Part shown: piece after piece, positions 36,755 through 46,051 of the stretch
How the letters are laid out: each line of letters starts with the position of its first letter
Numbering within the stretch: position 1 is the first letter of the stretch
Assembly (NCBI GenBank): GCA_019359395.1
Contig: JAHHHK010000012.1
Coordinates: forward strand, 1-64,000
DNA: 64,000 nucleotides
Direction of reading: 5' to 3'
Source of the DNA: Komarekiella atlantica HA4396-MV6
GTDB lineage: Bacteria; Cyanobacteriota; Cyanobacteriia; Cyanobacteriales; Nostocaceae
Translations under genes and position numbers: made by a program
The notes under the pieces: generated by a model
The model's database searches: none
What the model was told of the DNA's origin: nothing
The model's input: the letters and a program-made list of their open reading frames with translations, nothing else

Positions 36755-38449
36755 ATGAAATATCGGAGTTTTCACATTTCTCCAGCGAAAAATTTTCGCG
36801 TTCCTTCTAGCAATCACCTCAAATCTACTTTACGTGTAGGAGCTGGGCTAACAGCTTTGTTAGTTGTTTCTGGTGGCTCAATGCTACTACCTGGTGAGGT
36901 AAATGCTGGTGCTACTCATCAAGCAGCTATTGCCCCTACTCTCACAGCTCAAGTTCCTGCAAGTGCAACAGTTATTTACGTTAACTCTGCGACTGGTGCA
37001 GATACTACTGGTGCAGGTGCAACGGCAGCAGCACCCTACAAAACCATCACTTTCGCCCTCAGTCAAGCCCAACCAGGTACAACCATTCAACTAGCTGCTG
37101 GGAACTATAACCAGGAAAGTGGAGAAACTTTTCCAGTCTTGCTTAAACCAGGGGTAACGCTGCGGGGTGATGAATCGACCAAAGGTCAGGCAATATTGAT
37201 TACAGGTGGAGGTTTCTACACTAGTCGCACCTTTGCCAGACAGGATATTACAATCCTTGCCAACCAAGATACTACGATCACAGGTGTGAGTGTCACCAAC
37301 CCAAATCAGCGCGGCACAGGTGTGTGGGTAGAATCAACTAATCCCATTATCAAAAACAGTACTTTTACTAACAGTGTCAGAGAGGGCGTTTTTGTCACGG
37401 GCACAGGTAATCCCAAAATTGAAAATAATCTCTTTGTGCAAAACAAAGGTAACGGGCTTTCCATCGCTAGATCTGCCCAAGGAGAGATTCGGAATAACGT
37501 ATTTCAGGATACGGGTTTTGGTCTGGCGATTGGTGGTACTTCCACACCCTTGGTTGTGGAAAACCAAATTGTCCAAAACCAAGACGGTCTTTTTATCTCA
37601 GAGTCAGCAAAGCCCATACTACGTAAGAATGTTATTCAGAACAATAAGCGGGATGGCGTCGTAGCAACTGTCAATGCTCTACCTGACCTCGGCACTAACG
37701 AAAATCCTGGTGGCAATCTCATCCGAAATAACACTCGTTATGACCTGAACAATGCCACCAAAACTAATCAGATTCTCGCTATTGGCAACGATATTGATCA
37801 GAAACGGATTTTAGGTTCAGTGGAATTTGTTGCCGCTGCTGTTGACCAACCACCAGGAGGGCCTGTTGCCTTTAAGGATGTGACAGCAACTTATTGGGCC
37901 AAACCCTACATCGAAGCCTTAGCCTCCCAAAATATTATTGCTGGCTTTCCTGATGGTAGCTTTAAACCCAACGAGCCTGTGACTCGCGCCCAATTCGCCA
38001 CTATTATCACTAAAGCCCTGAAACCACCTGCAAAACGCGCAGGCATTGAGTTTAAGGATGTAAAAAACAATTTTTGGGCTTACGCTGCCATCAAATCTGC
38101 TTACCAGAGTCAATTTGTCTCTGGCTATCCCGATGGGAATTTTAAACCCCAACAGCAAATTCCTAGAGTGCAAGCGTTAGTTTCTTTAGCTAATGGTTTG
38201 GGCTTAACTGCCAATAATCAGAATGTCCTTTCCTTTTACACCGATGCTTCCCAGATTCCTAATTATGCGATCGCTCCAGTTGCCGCCGCAACTGCACGGC
38301 AATTAGTAATCAACTATCCCACAGCTAAACAACTCAATCCTAATCGTGAGGCAACCAGAGCAGAAGTTGCAGCCTTTGTTTACCAGGCACTCGTTAGTGC
38401 CGGACGTGCTCAACCAATTCCTTCATCCTATTTGGTAACAGTTCAATAG
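36755..38449 (+). CDS. DUF1565 beta-helix protein with C-terminal SLH domains
   Basis: A secreted cell-surface protein of 564 residues. A long signal region (to about 50) precedes a right-handed parallel beta-helix of DUF1565 type (70-350): VIYVNSATGADTTGAGATAA, APYKTITFALSQAQPGTTIQ, then repeated N-rich coils such as NPIIKNSTFTNS and NPKIENNLFVQNKG. The C-terminus has three SLH-like modules (FKDVTATYWAKPYIEALASQ; FKDVKNNFWAYAAIKSA; FYTDASQIPNYAIAPV) with PDGSFKPNEPVTRAQFA motifs, which anchor to peptidoglycan-linked polymer. The ligand of the helix, probably a polysaccharide, is unknown. Followed by a strong palindrome. Confidence 0.9.
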   Translation: MKYRSFHISPAKNFRVPSSNHLKSTLRVGAGLTALLVVSGGSMLLPGEVNAGATHQAAIAPTLTAQVPASATVIYVNSATGADTTGAGATAAAPYKTITFALSQAQPGTTIQLAAGNYNQESGETFPVLLKPGVTLRGDESTKGQAILITGGGFYTSRTFARQDITILANQDTTITGVSVTNPNQRGTGVWVESTNPIIKNSTFTNSVREGVFVTGTGNPKIENNLFVQNKGNGLSIARSAQGEIRNNVFQDTGFGLAIGGTSTPLVVENQIVQNQDGLFISESAKPILRKNVIQNNKRDGVVATVNALPDLGTNENPGGNLIRNNTRYDLNNATKTNQILAIGNDIDQKRILGSVEFVAAAVDQPPGGPVAFKDVTATYWAKPYIEALASQNIIAGFPDGSFKPNEPVTRAQFATIITKALKPPAKRAGIEFKDVKNNFWAYAAIKSAYQSQFVSGYPDGNFKPQQQIPRVQALVSLANGLGLTANNQNVLSFYTDASQIPNYAIAPVAAATARQLVINYPTAKQLNPNREATRAEVAAFVYQALVSAGRAQPIPSSYLVTVQ

Positions 38450-38465
38450 ACTCTTAGTTAGCAAA

Positions 38466-38509
38466 TTTAAAGCGCCAAGACTGACAAGTTGTTGGTCTGG
38501 CGCTTTAAA
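38466..38509. terminator. Palindromic terminator after the DUF1565-SLH gene
   Basis: TTTAAAGCGCCA (38466-38477) pairs with TGGCGCTTTAAA (38498-38509), extended inward by GAC/GTT-type pairs. There is no long T run on the plus strand, so termination may rely on the U residues inside the stem. Confidence 0.7.
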
Positions 38510-38531
38510 CATTGTGAGTTTTATTAAACTT

Positions 38532-38613
38532 GAGGTCTTTGATTATAATTGACCTCACTTGAATTTTATTGAGTTAATATTCAGGGTCTTTATATTAGCT
38601 GACCCCGTTTGAA
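38532..38613. repeat. Two tandem hairpins with a compensatory base-pair change
   Basis: GAGGTC-loop-GACCTC followed by ACTTGAA (38532-38563), and AGGGTC-loop-GACCC followed by CGTTTGAA (38583-38613), are repeats with a 51-base period. The stem pair A-T in the first is G-C in the second, so pairing is kept. The spacer 38614-38784 is AT-rich with no gene. Confidence 0.6.
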
Positions 38614-38784
38614 CAATTTCCAGTTTCCCAGAAATTTTTGCCTTCTGAGATTTCCTAATATTTTTTTTATTTTTTCTCTCTTGAATATTTTCAACTTTAT
38701 GAAAACATCAATAAACTTGAATAATGTAAAGATAACATGAGGAAAAGTAAAGTTACTCTTTTAAGAATTTGGGACTACCGGCCT

Positions 38785-39054
38785 CTAGGAGCGTCGTTGC
38801 CGCTGCTGCTCCCAGTGCCAAAGAAATACCATTAGGGCAACTATTCCTACCTGGAGCGCGAAGTTAGGTAAAGCACTCTCAACATCCCGTCCAGCAAGCA
38901 GTTGAAAAAAAAATATGAATGCGCCAAGCAAACCAGAAGCACCGAAAGCAATGTAAAGAAATTGCCGCAATCCTCGATATGGGGCCGTCATTTCTGCTTT
39001 GAGGCGAGCATATTGTTCAGAGTTCAGGCGATTTTTAGGATTTGGTTCTGTCAT
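38785..39054 (-). CDS. DUF3493 family membrane protein
   Basis: An 89-residue protein with a polar N-terminus (LNSEQYARLKAEMTAPYRGL) and two membrane helices (FLYIAFGASGLLGAFIFFFQ and FALQVGIVALMVFLWHW), ending in a basic QQRQRR. It matches DUF3493, a family in cyanobacteria and chloroplasts whose plant members include LPA3, which assists photosystem II assembly. The bacterial role is inferred only. It lies just upstream of, and on the opposite strand to, tRNA-Thr. Confidence 0.8.
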   Translation of the reverse strand: MTEPNPKNRLNSEQYARLKAEMTAPYRGLRQFLYIAFGASGLLGAFIFFFQLLAGRDVESALPNFALQVGIVALMVFLWHWEQQRQRRS

Positions 39055-39087
39055 GAGTAAATCATGCTATACTATTAGATTGTGTAC

Positions 39088-39159
39088 GCCGATGTGGCTC
39101 AGTGGTAGAGCAGCTGATTCGTAATCAGCAGGCCGTGGGTTCAAATCCCATCATCGGCT
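39088..39159 (+). tRNA. tRNA-Thr (anticodon CGT)
   Basis: A 72-base cloverleaf. Acceptor arm GCCGATG pairs with CATCGGC, with T as discriminator; D arm GCTC-AGTGGTAGA-GAGC type; anticodon stem GCTGA/TCAGC around the loop TTCGTAA, giving anticodon CGT (reads ACG, threonine); T arm GTGGG-TTCAAAT-CCCAT. CCA is not encoded. A 32-base AT-rich promoter region separates it from the DUF3493 start codon. Confidence 0.95.
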
Positions 39160-39652
39160 TTGATGAAAGTATTGCTCAATAGTCAAGTTTGACATAAATC
39201 AAGCTTCTAGCCAATTGGGCGGGAAATAAATAGCTCTCAAAATGGAAGTGTAGAGCCTAAACAAACCAAGGCCAGCTTTACGGGCTGATTCAGGGGAGTG
39301 ATCGCATTGACTTAGTATCCATCAATAGGGTAGCAAGCGATCGCAAAATTTAGACTGATGAACAAACAAGTAATAAGAGCATGTCTGAGAAGTCAAAATT
39401 GTCATGCTGAATGAAGCGATAGCGTAATGTTCGCGAAGCGTCTCGTAGAGAAGCATCTCAGAAATTAACGGATAATAGAGATTCTTCCTTCCGCTCTGCA
39501 AAGCGTCAGAATGACAAAATATACCATTACCTAGCTTTTCAGACATCCTCTAAAAGTAAAGACAATGCCTTCGCGGATTATTTTCGCTTCCCAAGACCAG
39601 CCACCTGTAATGGCTGAGGATCTTATTTAGGATGCTCACATAATTTATATCC
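39160..39652. other. Repeat-rich spacer after tRNA-Thr
   Basis: No gene. Position 39401-39518 carries a dispersed Nostoc repeat (GTCATGCTGAATGAAGCGAT, GCGAAGCGTCTCGTAGAGAA and CGTCAGAATGACAAAAT); a related shorter version is at 58560-58635. Open frames on the minus strand here are read from the repeat and are not credible. Confidence 0.6.
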
Positions 39653-40351
39653 TCATTCATCTATTCTATCCTGATACAGGTTAAAAAAGATAAACTGACA
39701 AAAACATACTAGTAGCGTACCAATAAATAACATAGTTCCTTGAATAATAGGTATAGTAAATAGTTTGTTAGGAGATAAACCAAGTAAAACGGCATTACCA
39801 ATCAAAGAAGTGCCAAAATCGTAAATAAATGCAAGTAAAAACAACAAGTAAGTAAATAATTTCAGTGTTAACGTTGTATTATTCCAATTAATAGATTTTC
39901 TATAAAATTCTCTAGACTCACCATTTACAAATTTAGGAATAATTAAAGTTATATAAAAACAAATGAAAGTGGATATTATGGCTATAAAACCTGCAAAAAT
40001 ATGTATTTTTGGATCATTTTGTTCCCAAGAAAAAACTCTATAAAATCCATAAAGAGATGTAACAATATCCCAAATAGTTCCAAGAATTACAATGTAGAAG
40101 AATAGCAAAGAAAAAATTCTATCTAAAGAAATATTATAATTAGATACATCACCAAAAATCTTGTATATAAACGCAAAAGTAAAAACCAATACTATTATCA
40201 AAGCTATAATAATAAAAATAGAATCTTTATATTGGGCAATAAAAGGAATATTTAATAAAACACCACTTCCGAATAACAAATCAATTAATGGTATCATTAA
40301 AATAAATGCTGTTATTATAGAAAATTTCTCAGGATTATTTATTTGACTCAT
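39653..40351 (-). CDS. Hypothetical multi-pass membrane protein
   Basis: A protein of 232 residues with about six hydrophobic helices (IITAFILMIPLIDLLFGSG, FIIIALIIVLVFTFAFIY, IFSLLFFYIVILGTIWDIV, IFAGFIAIISTFICFYITLI, LKLFTYLLFLLAFIYDFG, GTMLFIGTLLVCFCQFIFF). I recognise no family. Helices 3 and 5 share the motif WDIVTSLYG / YDFGTSLIG, so the protein looks like an internal duplication of a three-helix unit. The gene is much more AT-rich than its neighbours, suggesting recent arrival. There is no strong ribosome-binding site before ATG. Confidence 0.6.
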   Translation of the reverse strand: MSQINNPEKFSIITAFILMIPLIDLLFGSGVLLNIPFIAQYKDSIFIIIALIIVLVFTFAFIYKIFGDVSNYNISLDRIFSLLFFYIVILGTIWDIVTSLYGFYRVFSWEQNDPKIHIFAGFIAIISTFICFYITLIIPKFVNGESREFYRKSINWNNTTLTLKLFTYLLFLLAFIYDFGTSLIGNAVLLGLSPNKLFTIPIIQGTMLFIGTLLVCFCQFIFFNLYQDRIDE

Positions 40352-40578
40352 TTTATTTTCGCACTTAAATTAATGAATAACGTTAATCTACTAAATTGCA
40401 TAATATAGAAGCAAAAGATTAAAGATTTTATATGTAAGTAGATAGGTATAATTAAATATAAAATAAAATCCTAGTTCGTAGTGAGCGATTCATCGCTCAA
40501 AATAAGGATTATCAGGACTAAAGTCATTACTACAAACTTTAATTTATTTACGCCTAGCTACTTATATTTAATAAAATC

Positions 40579-40983
40579 TCATCTCATTACCAGGTAAATA
40601 AAAATAATAACCGCAAATATAAACATTAGTAAAATAAGTATTAATTTATCATTGTTTAATCTTTCTTTTATTTTTTTTTCTGCATGTCCAAATAACTCGA
40701 CATCGCTCTTGAAAACATACCAAGTTTTCTGTTCATCCCCGTGTTCAGTTGGAATCGTTTTCTGAAATGTTATTTTCCAATAGTCACTTTTCCTCTGACC
40801 AAGAGAAGACAATTCATTTTGAGAACGCTCATCTTCATAAATCCTGATAAATAAGACAGAAAAATTTTTACCAACTTCTAAATGCTTTGAATTTAATTTG
40901 TCTACTTTTTCTTTCCAATCTAGTTTAAAAACAGTACCTTTAGCTGCCTTAACTTTTAAAATAGTAGATGTATTATTTGGCAT
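40579..40983 (-). CDS. Hypothetical tail-anchored protein
   Basis: A 134-residue protein with a soluble N-terminal part (KGTVFKLDWKEKVDKLNSKH, WKITFQKTIPTEHGDE, TWYVFKSDVELFGHAEKKIK) and a single C-terminal membrane helix (LILILLMFIFAVIIFIYLV) ending in MR, so a tail-anchored cytosolic domain. No family recognised. It is AT-rich like the membrane protein 228 bases downstream on the same strand, and the two may form one acquired unit. A modest AAGGAAT precedes the ATG. Confidence 0.55.
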   Translation of the reverse strand: MPNNTSTILKVKAAKGTVFKLDWKEKVDKLNSKHLEVGKNFSVLFIRIYEDERSQNELSSLGQRKSDYWKITFQKTIPTEHGDEQKTWYVFKSDVELFGHAEKKIKERLNNDKLILILLMFIFAVIIFIYLVMR

Positions 40984-41334
40984 AAATTAAATTCCTTAAT
41001 TTCAATATTTGAAAGTTTAAATAATAAATTAATTTTCTTATAAAAAATTTATTATTTGAAACTATAATTGAAAAACGTCATAAGTTTTACGTCAAGTGTT
41101 TCTTGAAAGTTTAGTAATTGTATTATGAATTTTTTTATTGACTGTGCTAATACTTCTCTAGACATAAGTCACATAAACTTTATGCCTGAATAAAAAATAT
41201 TGTTGCATAATTTTGTATTTAATATTTTGAAAATCTCATACAAAACCTCATGTAAAAACTCATGTATTGTATAGTTTATAAAAAATTTATTTTATGAAAT
41301 GTTCTATGTTTTTTGTCCGAACAAGAATGACCGA
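40984..41334. other. Very AT-rich spacer
   Basis: No gene or clear structure. CTCATACAAAACCTCATGTAAA shows imperfect CTCATGTA direct repeats (about 41236-41266). It separates the AT-rich islet from the M42 peptidase gene. Confidence 0.4.
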
Positions 41335-42375
41335 TCACTCAAACTCAGTTTCGCAAAAGGCTTTTAACAAATCGATACAATTAGCGATCGCCCCTAAATG
41401 AGCAATTTCATAGCCATGTGTGTTTTGTGTAGGAAATGCTAAACAAGCAGCACGAGCGACATGACCAAACTTCATAGCGATCGATGCGTCGCTACCAAAT
41501 CCACTCAAGGTTGCTAACTGTACTGGCATATCTAGATTTTTAGCACAATGGCGTAATTGTCCATTCAAATTCTCATCGTAAATACCATAGGCGTCCTGAT
41601 AAAGAAGCACAGGATTTTTGCCGTCTTCAATTGGGTATTCGGTGGATAGTGGACAAATTTCTAAAGCAATTAAGGCATCTAAACGCTGGTTTTGAGTAAA
41701 AAACATCGCCCCAATTGCTCCAACTTCTTCTTTTGCTGATGCTACCAGATAAACATCAACAACTGGCTTCAAGCTTTGAGTTAAGCCAAGCAGAATCGCA
41801 ATAGAGGCTTTGTTATCCAGAGTGTAACTAGCGATATGGTCTTTGAGCCTAATTGGCAGCTTGCGATGCTTGCCAATTACCATTCTCGTTCCGGGTCGAA
41901 TTCCAGCGGCTTCTAATTCAGCAGTAGAGCGTTTTGTTTCAATCCAGGCATTTTCCCATTTAACAGGGGTATCTTCCTGCTGAACTTTTTGAGGGGATTC
42001 ATGGGAAACGTGGCGTGAACCAAAGCTGAGAATGCCACTAATAGTTTCGTGATCTCCCAGTAAATCGACAACACCTTCGCCGTAAACCCAAGGGTAAGAA
42101 CCACCGAGCTTACGGACTTCAACACGACCTTCATCGCCCAGAGTTTTGACAATTGCACCAATTTCGTCTTTATGGGCTGTAATCGCGATCGCTCTGTCTG
42201 GATTTTTCCCAGGAATTTTTGCAATGATATTATCAGCGCGATCGCACCAAACTTCTACACCCAGATCTGTAAATCGCTGTAATAACAACTGGTTAATTTC
42301 GGCTTCTGCACCACTAGGAGAATGGTGCATTACCAATTCTTCAATAGTTTGAAATAAGCGATCGTAATCCCGCAT
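41335..42375 (-). CDS. M42 family metallopeptidase (glutamyl aminopeptidase-like)
   Basis: A 346-residue M42 aminopeptidase of the type annotated FrvX/endoglucanase M. These are dodecameric cytosolic dinuclear-metal peptidases that trim peptides. Ligand and catalytic segments are visible: ITAHKDEIGAIVKTLG (His ligand), YTLDNKASIAILLG (bridging Asp), SAKEEVGAIGAMFF (general base Glu and ligand), and the C-terminal NTHGYEIAH (His ligand). The frame is open to a TTG at 42399, but ATG 42375 (MRDYDRLFQTIEELV) fits the family better. Convergent to nothing; it shares orientation with the SLH lipoprotein upstream. Confidence 0.87.
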   Translation of the reverse strand: MRDYDRLFQTIEELVMHHSPSGAEAEINQLLLQRFTDLGVEVWCDRADNIIAKIPGKNPDRAIAITAHKDEIGAIVKTLGDEGRVEVRKLGGSYPWVYGEGVVDLLGDHETISGILSFGSRHVSHESPQKVQQEDTPVKWENAWIETKRSTAELEAAGIRPGTRMVIGKHRKLPIRLKDHIASYTLDNKASIAILLGLTQSLKPVVDVYLVASAKEEVGAIGAMFFTQNQRLDALIALEICPLSTEYPIEDGKNPVLLYQDAYGIYDENLNGQLRHCAKNLDMPVQLATLSGFGSDASIAMKFGHVARAACLAFPTQNTHGYEIAHLGAIANCIDLLKAFCETEFE

Positions 42376-42424
42376 TAATGTATTAACTTGAAAAATCAAT
42401 AATTACGTATTGAACGTAACAGAC

Positions 42425-43807
42425 TTAGGTTTGCGATCGCTTTAACTTCAAAGCTTCAGCAGCCGATACACCTTCACCCTGAGTGCCAAAGTACCACAAA
42501 GCCGCAGCCGCTTCAGCACGAGTTACTGGCTTTTTGGGTTGAAACAGCGTTGTATAACCAAACACCCGCCGAATATTTGATTGTTCGGCATTTTGGAAAT
42601 CAGCCAAAACTGCTCTCAAGGCCTTGGGGTCTATTTTTCCCGCATCTTGGAAACCCCAGGTTTGCTTAACCGCATCTAAGTTGGCAGAAGGTAAAGCTTG
42701 GCGGGTATCCAGAGGTAATTTCCACAGTAGCAATTGCTCCCGTGTTAAGGGTGCATCAGGACGAAACAAAACTGTTGTAGAATCTCCAGATAAAGGACTA
42801 GGAATTAAACCAGCTTCCGCTAATCCCTGAATTACTGGAAAATCAGGATCAGTCTTCGACACATCACTAAAAGCTGGTTGATTACTTTCTGATGCCAAGC
42901 GAATTTGTTTAGCTGGATTGCTAGCATACATGGCGTTATTAGCAGCAACTAGCCAACGAGCGTATTCTCGACGGGTAACAATCTTACCGGGTTCAAACTG
43001 GTTAATTGTGGCGGTATTACTTTTAGTAGACTGTGATTCTAGAGACAAAACACCTAATGCAGCTAAGTCTTGCACGTATTGCCGCCATTCTTGTGGTGCT
43101 TTATTCAGATCGTTAAATTCTTGAGCAGATGTAGTCGTAGGGGTTGTTTGGCTACCAGATGTGTTTCCTGGCTGTGCTGCCAAGTTTGTGGGTGATACCG
43201 GGCCAATAAACTGCGAATCTCCTGGTTTGGGAATTTCGCTAGTAGTTTCGTTAGGATTTGTCGGTTGTATCGTTACTGTACTATTTGGTGCGTACTCAAT
43301 CCGTAATTCAGTAGCCGTTTGAGGTTGATTGGGTGTAGCGTTGGTGACTGATTGTGGCTGAATAGAAACTTTCAACAGTAAATCGTTGCGACGTGCTTCA
43401 AAAGTACCTCTAGCTTCATCTGTTGGCTGTTGTAAGATCTGCCAGTTATTTGTCTGAAACTGGCTACGATAAAAGTCGGCAATAAAATTGCTGGGATCAG
43501 AACTGAGCCAGCGAGTTGATATTCTGTTTTCTGAGCCGTTAGTAGGCGTAACTTCCTGTAGCTTGGCATTGGAATATAAGGGGATATCTTTAGGAAAATC
43601 AGCCGGCAACTGAACTGTTGATTCGTTTTGCTGTGCTTGTGGTTCGTTACCTTTAGCTTCTCCAAAAACTGGATTGTTTTGGAGCTGCGGGTCTGCCGCC
43701 AAAGACTGCTCAAGGTTTTTGGCGATTGGACTGTTAGCACAGGCTGTTAACGAAGTGAGTAAAACAGCTAAACTCAGAAAGGCAGCTGGACGTTTACAGA
43801 AAAGCAC
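42425..43807 (-). CDS. SLH-domain lipoprotein
   Basis: A 460-residue exported protein. The signal peptide ends in a lipobox (LLTSLTAC, lipidated Cys at about 23). Next come a Gln/Asn-rich linker, a small domain at 75-175 (ADFPKDIPLYSNAKLQEVTP, FYRSQFQTNNWQIL, GTFEARRNDLLLKVSIQPQ), a Pro/Thr-rich linker, then SLH-like modules from about 230 (YVQDLAALGVLSLESQ, REYARWLVAANNAMY, FSDVSKTDPDFPVIQGLAEA, RPDAPLTREQLLLWKLPL, KKPVTRAEAAAALWYFG). It probably bridges a membrane and the cell wall. The ligand is unknown. Confidence 0.85.
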   Translation of the reverse strand: MLFCKRPAAFLSLAVLLTSLTACANSPIAKNLEQSLAADPQLQNNPVFGEAKGNEPQAQQNESTVQLPADFPKDIPLYSNAKLQEVTPTNGSENRISTRWLSSDPSNFIADFYRSQFQTNNWQILQQPTDEARGTFEARRNDLLLKVSIQPQSVTNATPNQPQTATELRIEYAPNSTVTIQPTNPNETTSEIPKPGDSQFIGPVSPTNLAAQPGNTSGSQTTPTTTSAQEFNDLNKAPQEWRQYVQDLAALGVLSLESQSTKSNTATINQFEPGKIVTRREYARWLVAANNAMYASNPAKQIRLASESNQPAFSDVSKTDPDFPVIQGLAEAGLIPSPLSGDSTTVLFRPDAPLTREQLLLWKLPLDTRQALPSANLDAVKQTWGFQDAGKIDPKALRAVLADFQNAEQSNIRRVFGYTTLFQPKKPVTRAEAAAALWYFGTQGEGVSAAEALKLKRSQT

Positions 43808-43868
43808 AGGAAATCACAAATTGAGTTTCAATTCCTACCCTAGCGCAGACTGTCGAAATTTAATTTGC

Positions 43869-44984
43869 TTATGTATGAGTTTTTGCTAATAGCTTAGGGC
43901 TGAGTTTGCCACAAATATCCAGCAGTTGAGTAGCAGCACGGGCTGGAGAAAAGTTCTCGGCGACATATTGACTAGACTGTAAGCCCCGCTTAATTGCTTC
44001 ATCTGGATTATTTAGGCAGTATCTCATACAACTGGCTAATCCTTCTGCATCTTCATTTTCAAAAAATAGGCTGTGTGGCCCAGCAATTTCTGGCAATCCT
44101 CCCATCTTTGAGACAATGGAGCAGGTTTGAACGCTAGAGGCTTCTAACACTACGTAACCTGCTGGTTCTTGCCAACGAGAAGGAGCGGCCAAAGCCAGCG
44201 CATCCTGAACTTTTACAAGTGCTTCGTGATTAGAAAGTTGACCCAAAAAACTAACGTATCTTAAAATCTCTAAATCAGCTGCTAGCTGTTTCAATTCACT
44301 AGCTTGTACTCCGTTACCAATTATTAAAACCTCAAATTTTTGATTTTCGTCTTTCAAAATTCGCACTGCTTTTAATAAAATATCAACTCCCTTACTTCCA
44401 TCTAATCTGCCGACAAAAACAAATTTATATGGATTGGATAATAGTTTCGGTTCGTTTTGCTGGTTTTTTTTATTAATTTCTATAGGATTATATAAAGTCT
44501 CTACTAACCAAGGAAAGGCGCTAGATTCGGCTAAAAAATTACTACAAGCTGTATGATAATCAGCTATTAGTGCAGTAAAAAGCCGGATAGCTAGTCGCAT
44601 CCATTTTACAGCAGTATACAATTTCCACTTTAAAGGATAGTTAGCTTTAGGTAACGTGTGTTTTAATTCTGCTTGCAACCGTTCGCCAAACGTCATAGTC
44701 TCATAATTAATATGCGTTGTATGATAAAAAGAATAATGATATTTAATAACTATCTTTTTACCTAACGCTTTGCAGAGCATCGCAAAAACTAAGTTATTTG
44801 AGTTCATGTGAACTATATCAGCCCAGGCAATACAACTCAACCATTTCATGAAATTGTCTTGTTTGGTGGAAATAGTTTGAATTTCAGTTCCTCTGGTTTC
44901 AAGTTCTGGGATAATAGAATATATATAAGTTAAAACACCAGCAATTTCGTTGTCAGAATGACGATGCTGAATTAAAAGCTTCAT
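43869..44984 (-). CDS. Glycosyltransferase family 4 protein
   Basis: A GT-B fold glycosyltransferase of 371 residues. The N-terminal Rossmann half runs MKLLIQHRHSDNEIAGVLTY to ADIVHMNSNNLVFA. The C-terminal GT1/GT4 half has KFVFVGRLDGSKGVDILLKA, VLIIGNGVQASELKQLA and the donor-binding EPAGYVVLEASSVQT with the EX7E glutamates. It uses a nucleotide sugar; acceptor unknown, probably a lipid or exopolysaccharide. No other polysaccharide genes are adjacent. It is divergent from sasA across a 1 kb spacer. Confidence 0.87.
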   Translation of the reverse strand: MKLLIQHRHSDNEIAGVLTYIYSIIPELETRGTEIQTISTKQDNFMKWLSCIAWADIVHMNSNNLVFAMLCKALGKKIVIKYHYSFYHTTHINYETMTFGERLQAELKHTLPKANYPLKWKLYTAVKWMRLAIRLFTALIADYHTACSNFLAESSAFPWLVETLYNPIEINKKNQQNEPKLLSNPYKFVFVGRLDGSKGVDILLKAVRILKDENQKFEVLIIGNGVQASELKQLAADLEILRYVSFLGQLSNHEALVKVQDALALAAPSRWQEPAGYVVLEASSVQTCSIVSKMGGLPEIAGPHSLFFENEDAEGLASCMRYCLNNPDEAIKRGLQSSQYVAENFSPARAATQLLDICGKLSPKLLAKTHT

Positions 44985-45867
44985 ACGTAAATCGACTATT
45001 TAAATATTTTTATTAAGAATGTAGATTTAATGGTTTAGTTAAACTTATTGGGTATAAAACTTAGGTTTATTAATACTTGTTTACTTAATGAAGTAAATAA
45101 CCTCAGTTATACTCAAAAAATTTACCTGTGTATAAAAGGATCTATAAAAATGAGTAAACGGTAGCAAAAGCTACCGTATTGTCTTTGGTCTACAGCTATT
45201 AGGTCTTGATAATTCCCATGCTTATTTATAGAGTTCCCTAAAATTTCGCTAAAGTAACATTTGCAGAAAAAAAACTATAAATAAACCTAAAAAGGTTACT
45301 ATACATGAGTTGTAGGGTTTTGCTGATTAAGTAGAGTTTTCTAAATCTTAAACTTGGGATACGAGAACTATTGAAAACTCGCCAAAGAACGGTATGGCTG
45401 TCATTTACTGCTTAATGCACTAACTAGAAGCGATCGCCAACTACCTAAAGTGATAGACTAAGAATAAATCCCGCCTTAGCCTCATCCAAGGAGGGAAATT
45501 ATAGATAACCTTTTCTAACGCTAGCTTGCGATCAATTCTAGAGACTATTCATCTGAGAATGGTAATCTGAATAAGGCAATACGCAAAAAATGCCAGTTTT
45601 AGGCAATTACAGGCATTTAGCGTGAGCTTACAGCTCTTAGGAATCGAGGTCATAGGCAAAGCGGTCAAGTATCGCAGCAATTTCTCTCGAATCTATAAAT
45701 TGAGTTTTTGAGGGAAATCCTACTTGTGCTTTAGTCAAGAACTCAACCCACTAAAATGATAGCCAATCTCTTACTGGAGCCAGTTCTAGCAATTATTGGC
45801 TAGAAGCAGAAAAACAGTAAATTTGTGCTAGTGGTTTAGTCAACCGCTTAGTTAAGGGGGAATGTCT
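44985..45867. other. Long spacer upstream of sasA
   Basis: No gene seen. A perfect hairpin ACGGTAGC-AAAA-GCTACCGT lies at 45158-45177, followed by a weak T-rich tract; it could end a short transcript. AAGGAGGGAAA at 45489-45499 is a ribosome-binding-like site with no credible frame behind it. Confidence 0.4.
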
Positions 45868-45930
45868 ATGGAAGAATCAACTCTCACAGTGCATAAAGAT
45901 ACTTTGATATCAAAAACGCAGATTGTATAG
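45868..45930 (+). CDS. Possible 20-residue leader peptide upstream of sasA
   Basis: ATG at 45868 follows AAGGGGG at good spacing and opens a 20-codon frame (MEESTLTVHKDTLISKTQIV) ending at TAG 45928-45930, 121 bases before the sasA ATG. It could be an upstream open frame that influences sasA, or chance. Nothing in the peptide is recognisable. Confidence 0.25.
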   Translation: MEESTLTVHKDTLISKTQIV

Positions 45931-46051
45931 GAGTATGAAAAATCTAAAATAGATATTAAATTGAGAACAAAGAACGACCATCGACAACCGTTAGTCCATT
46001 TTACTTTCCGTAAGCGTCGCCGGGTTGTTACCAGTGCTGAAACACGAATAC

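Noticed and set aside
39322-39546. 74-codon minus-strand frame after tRNA-Thr
   Set aside because: It lies across a dispersed repeat also seen near 58560; not a gene.
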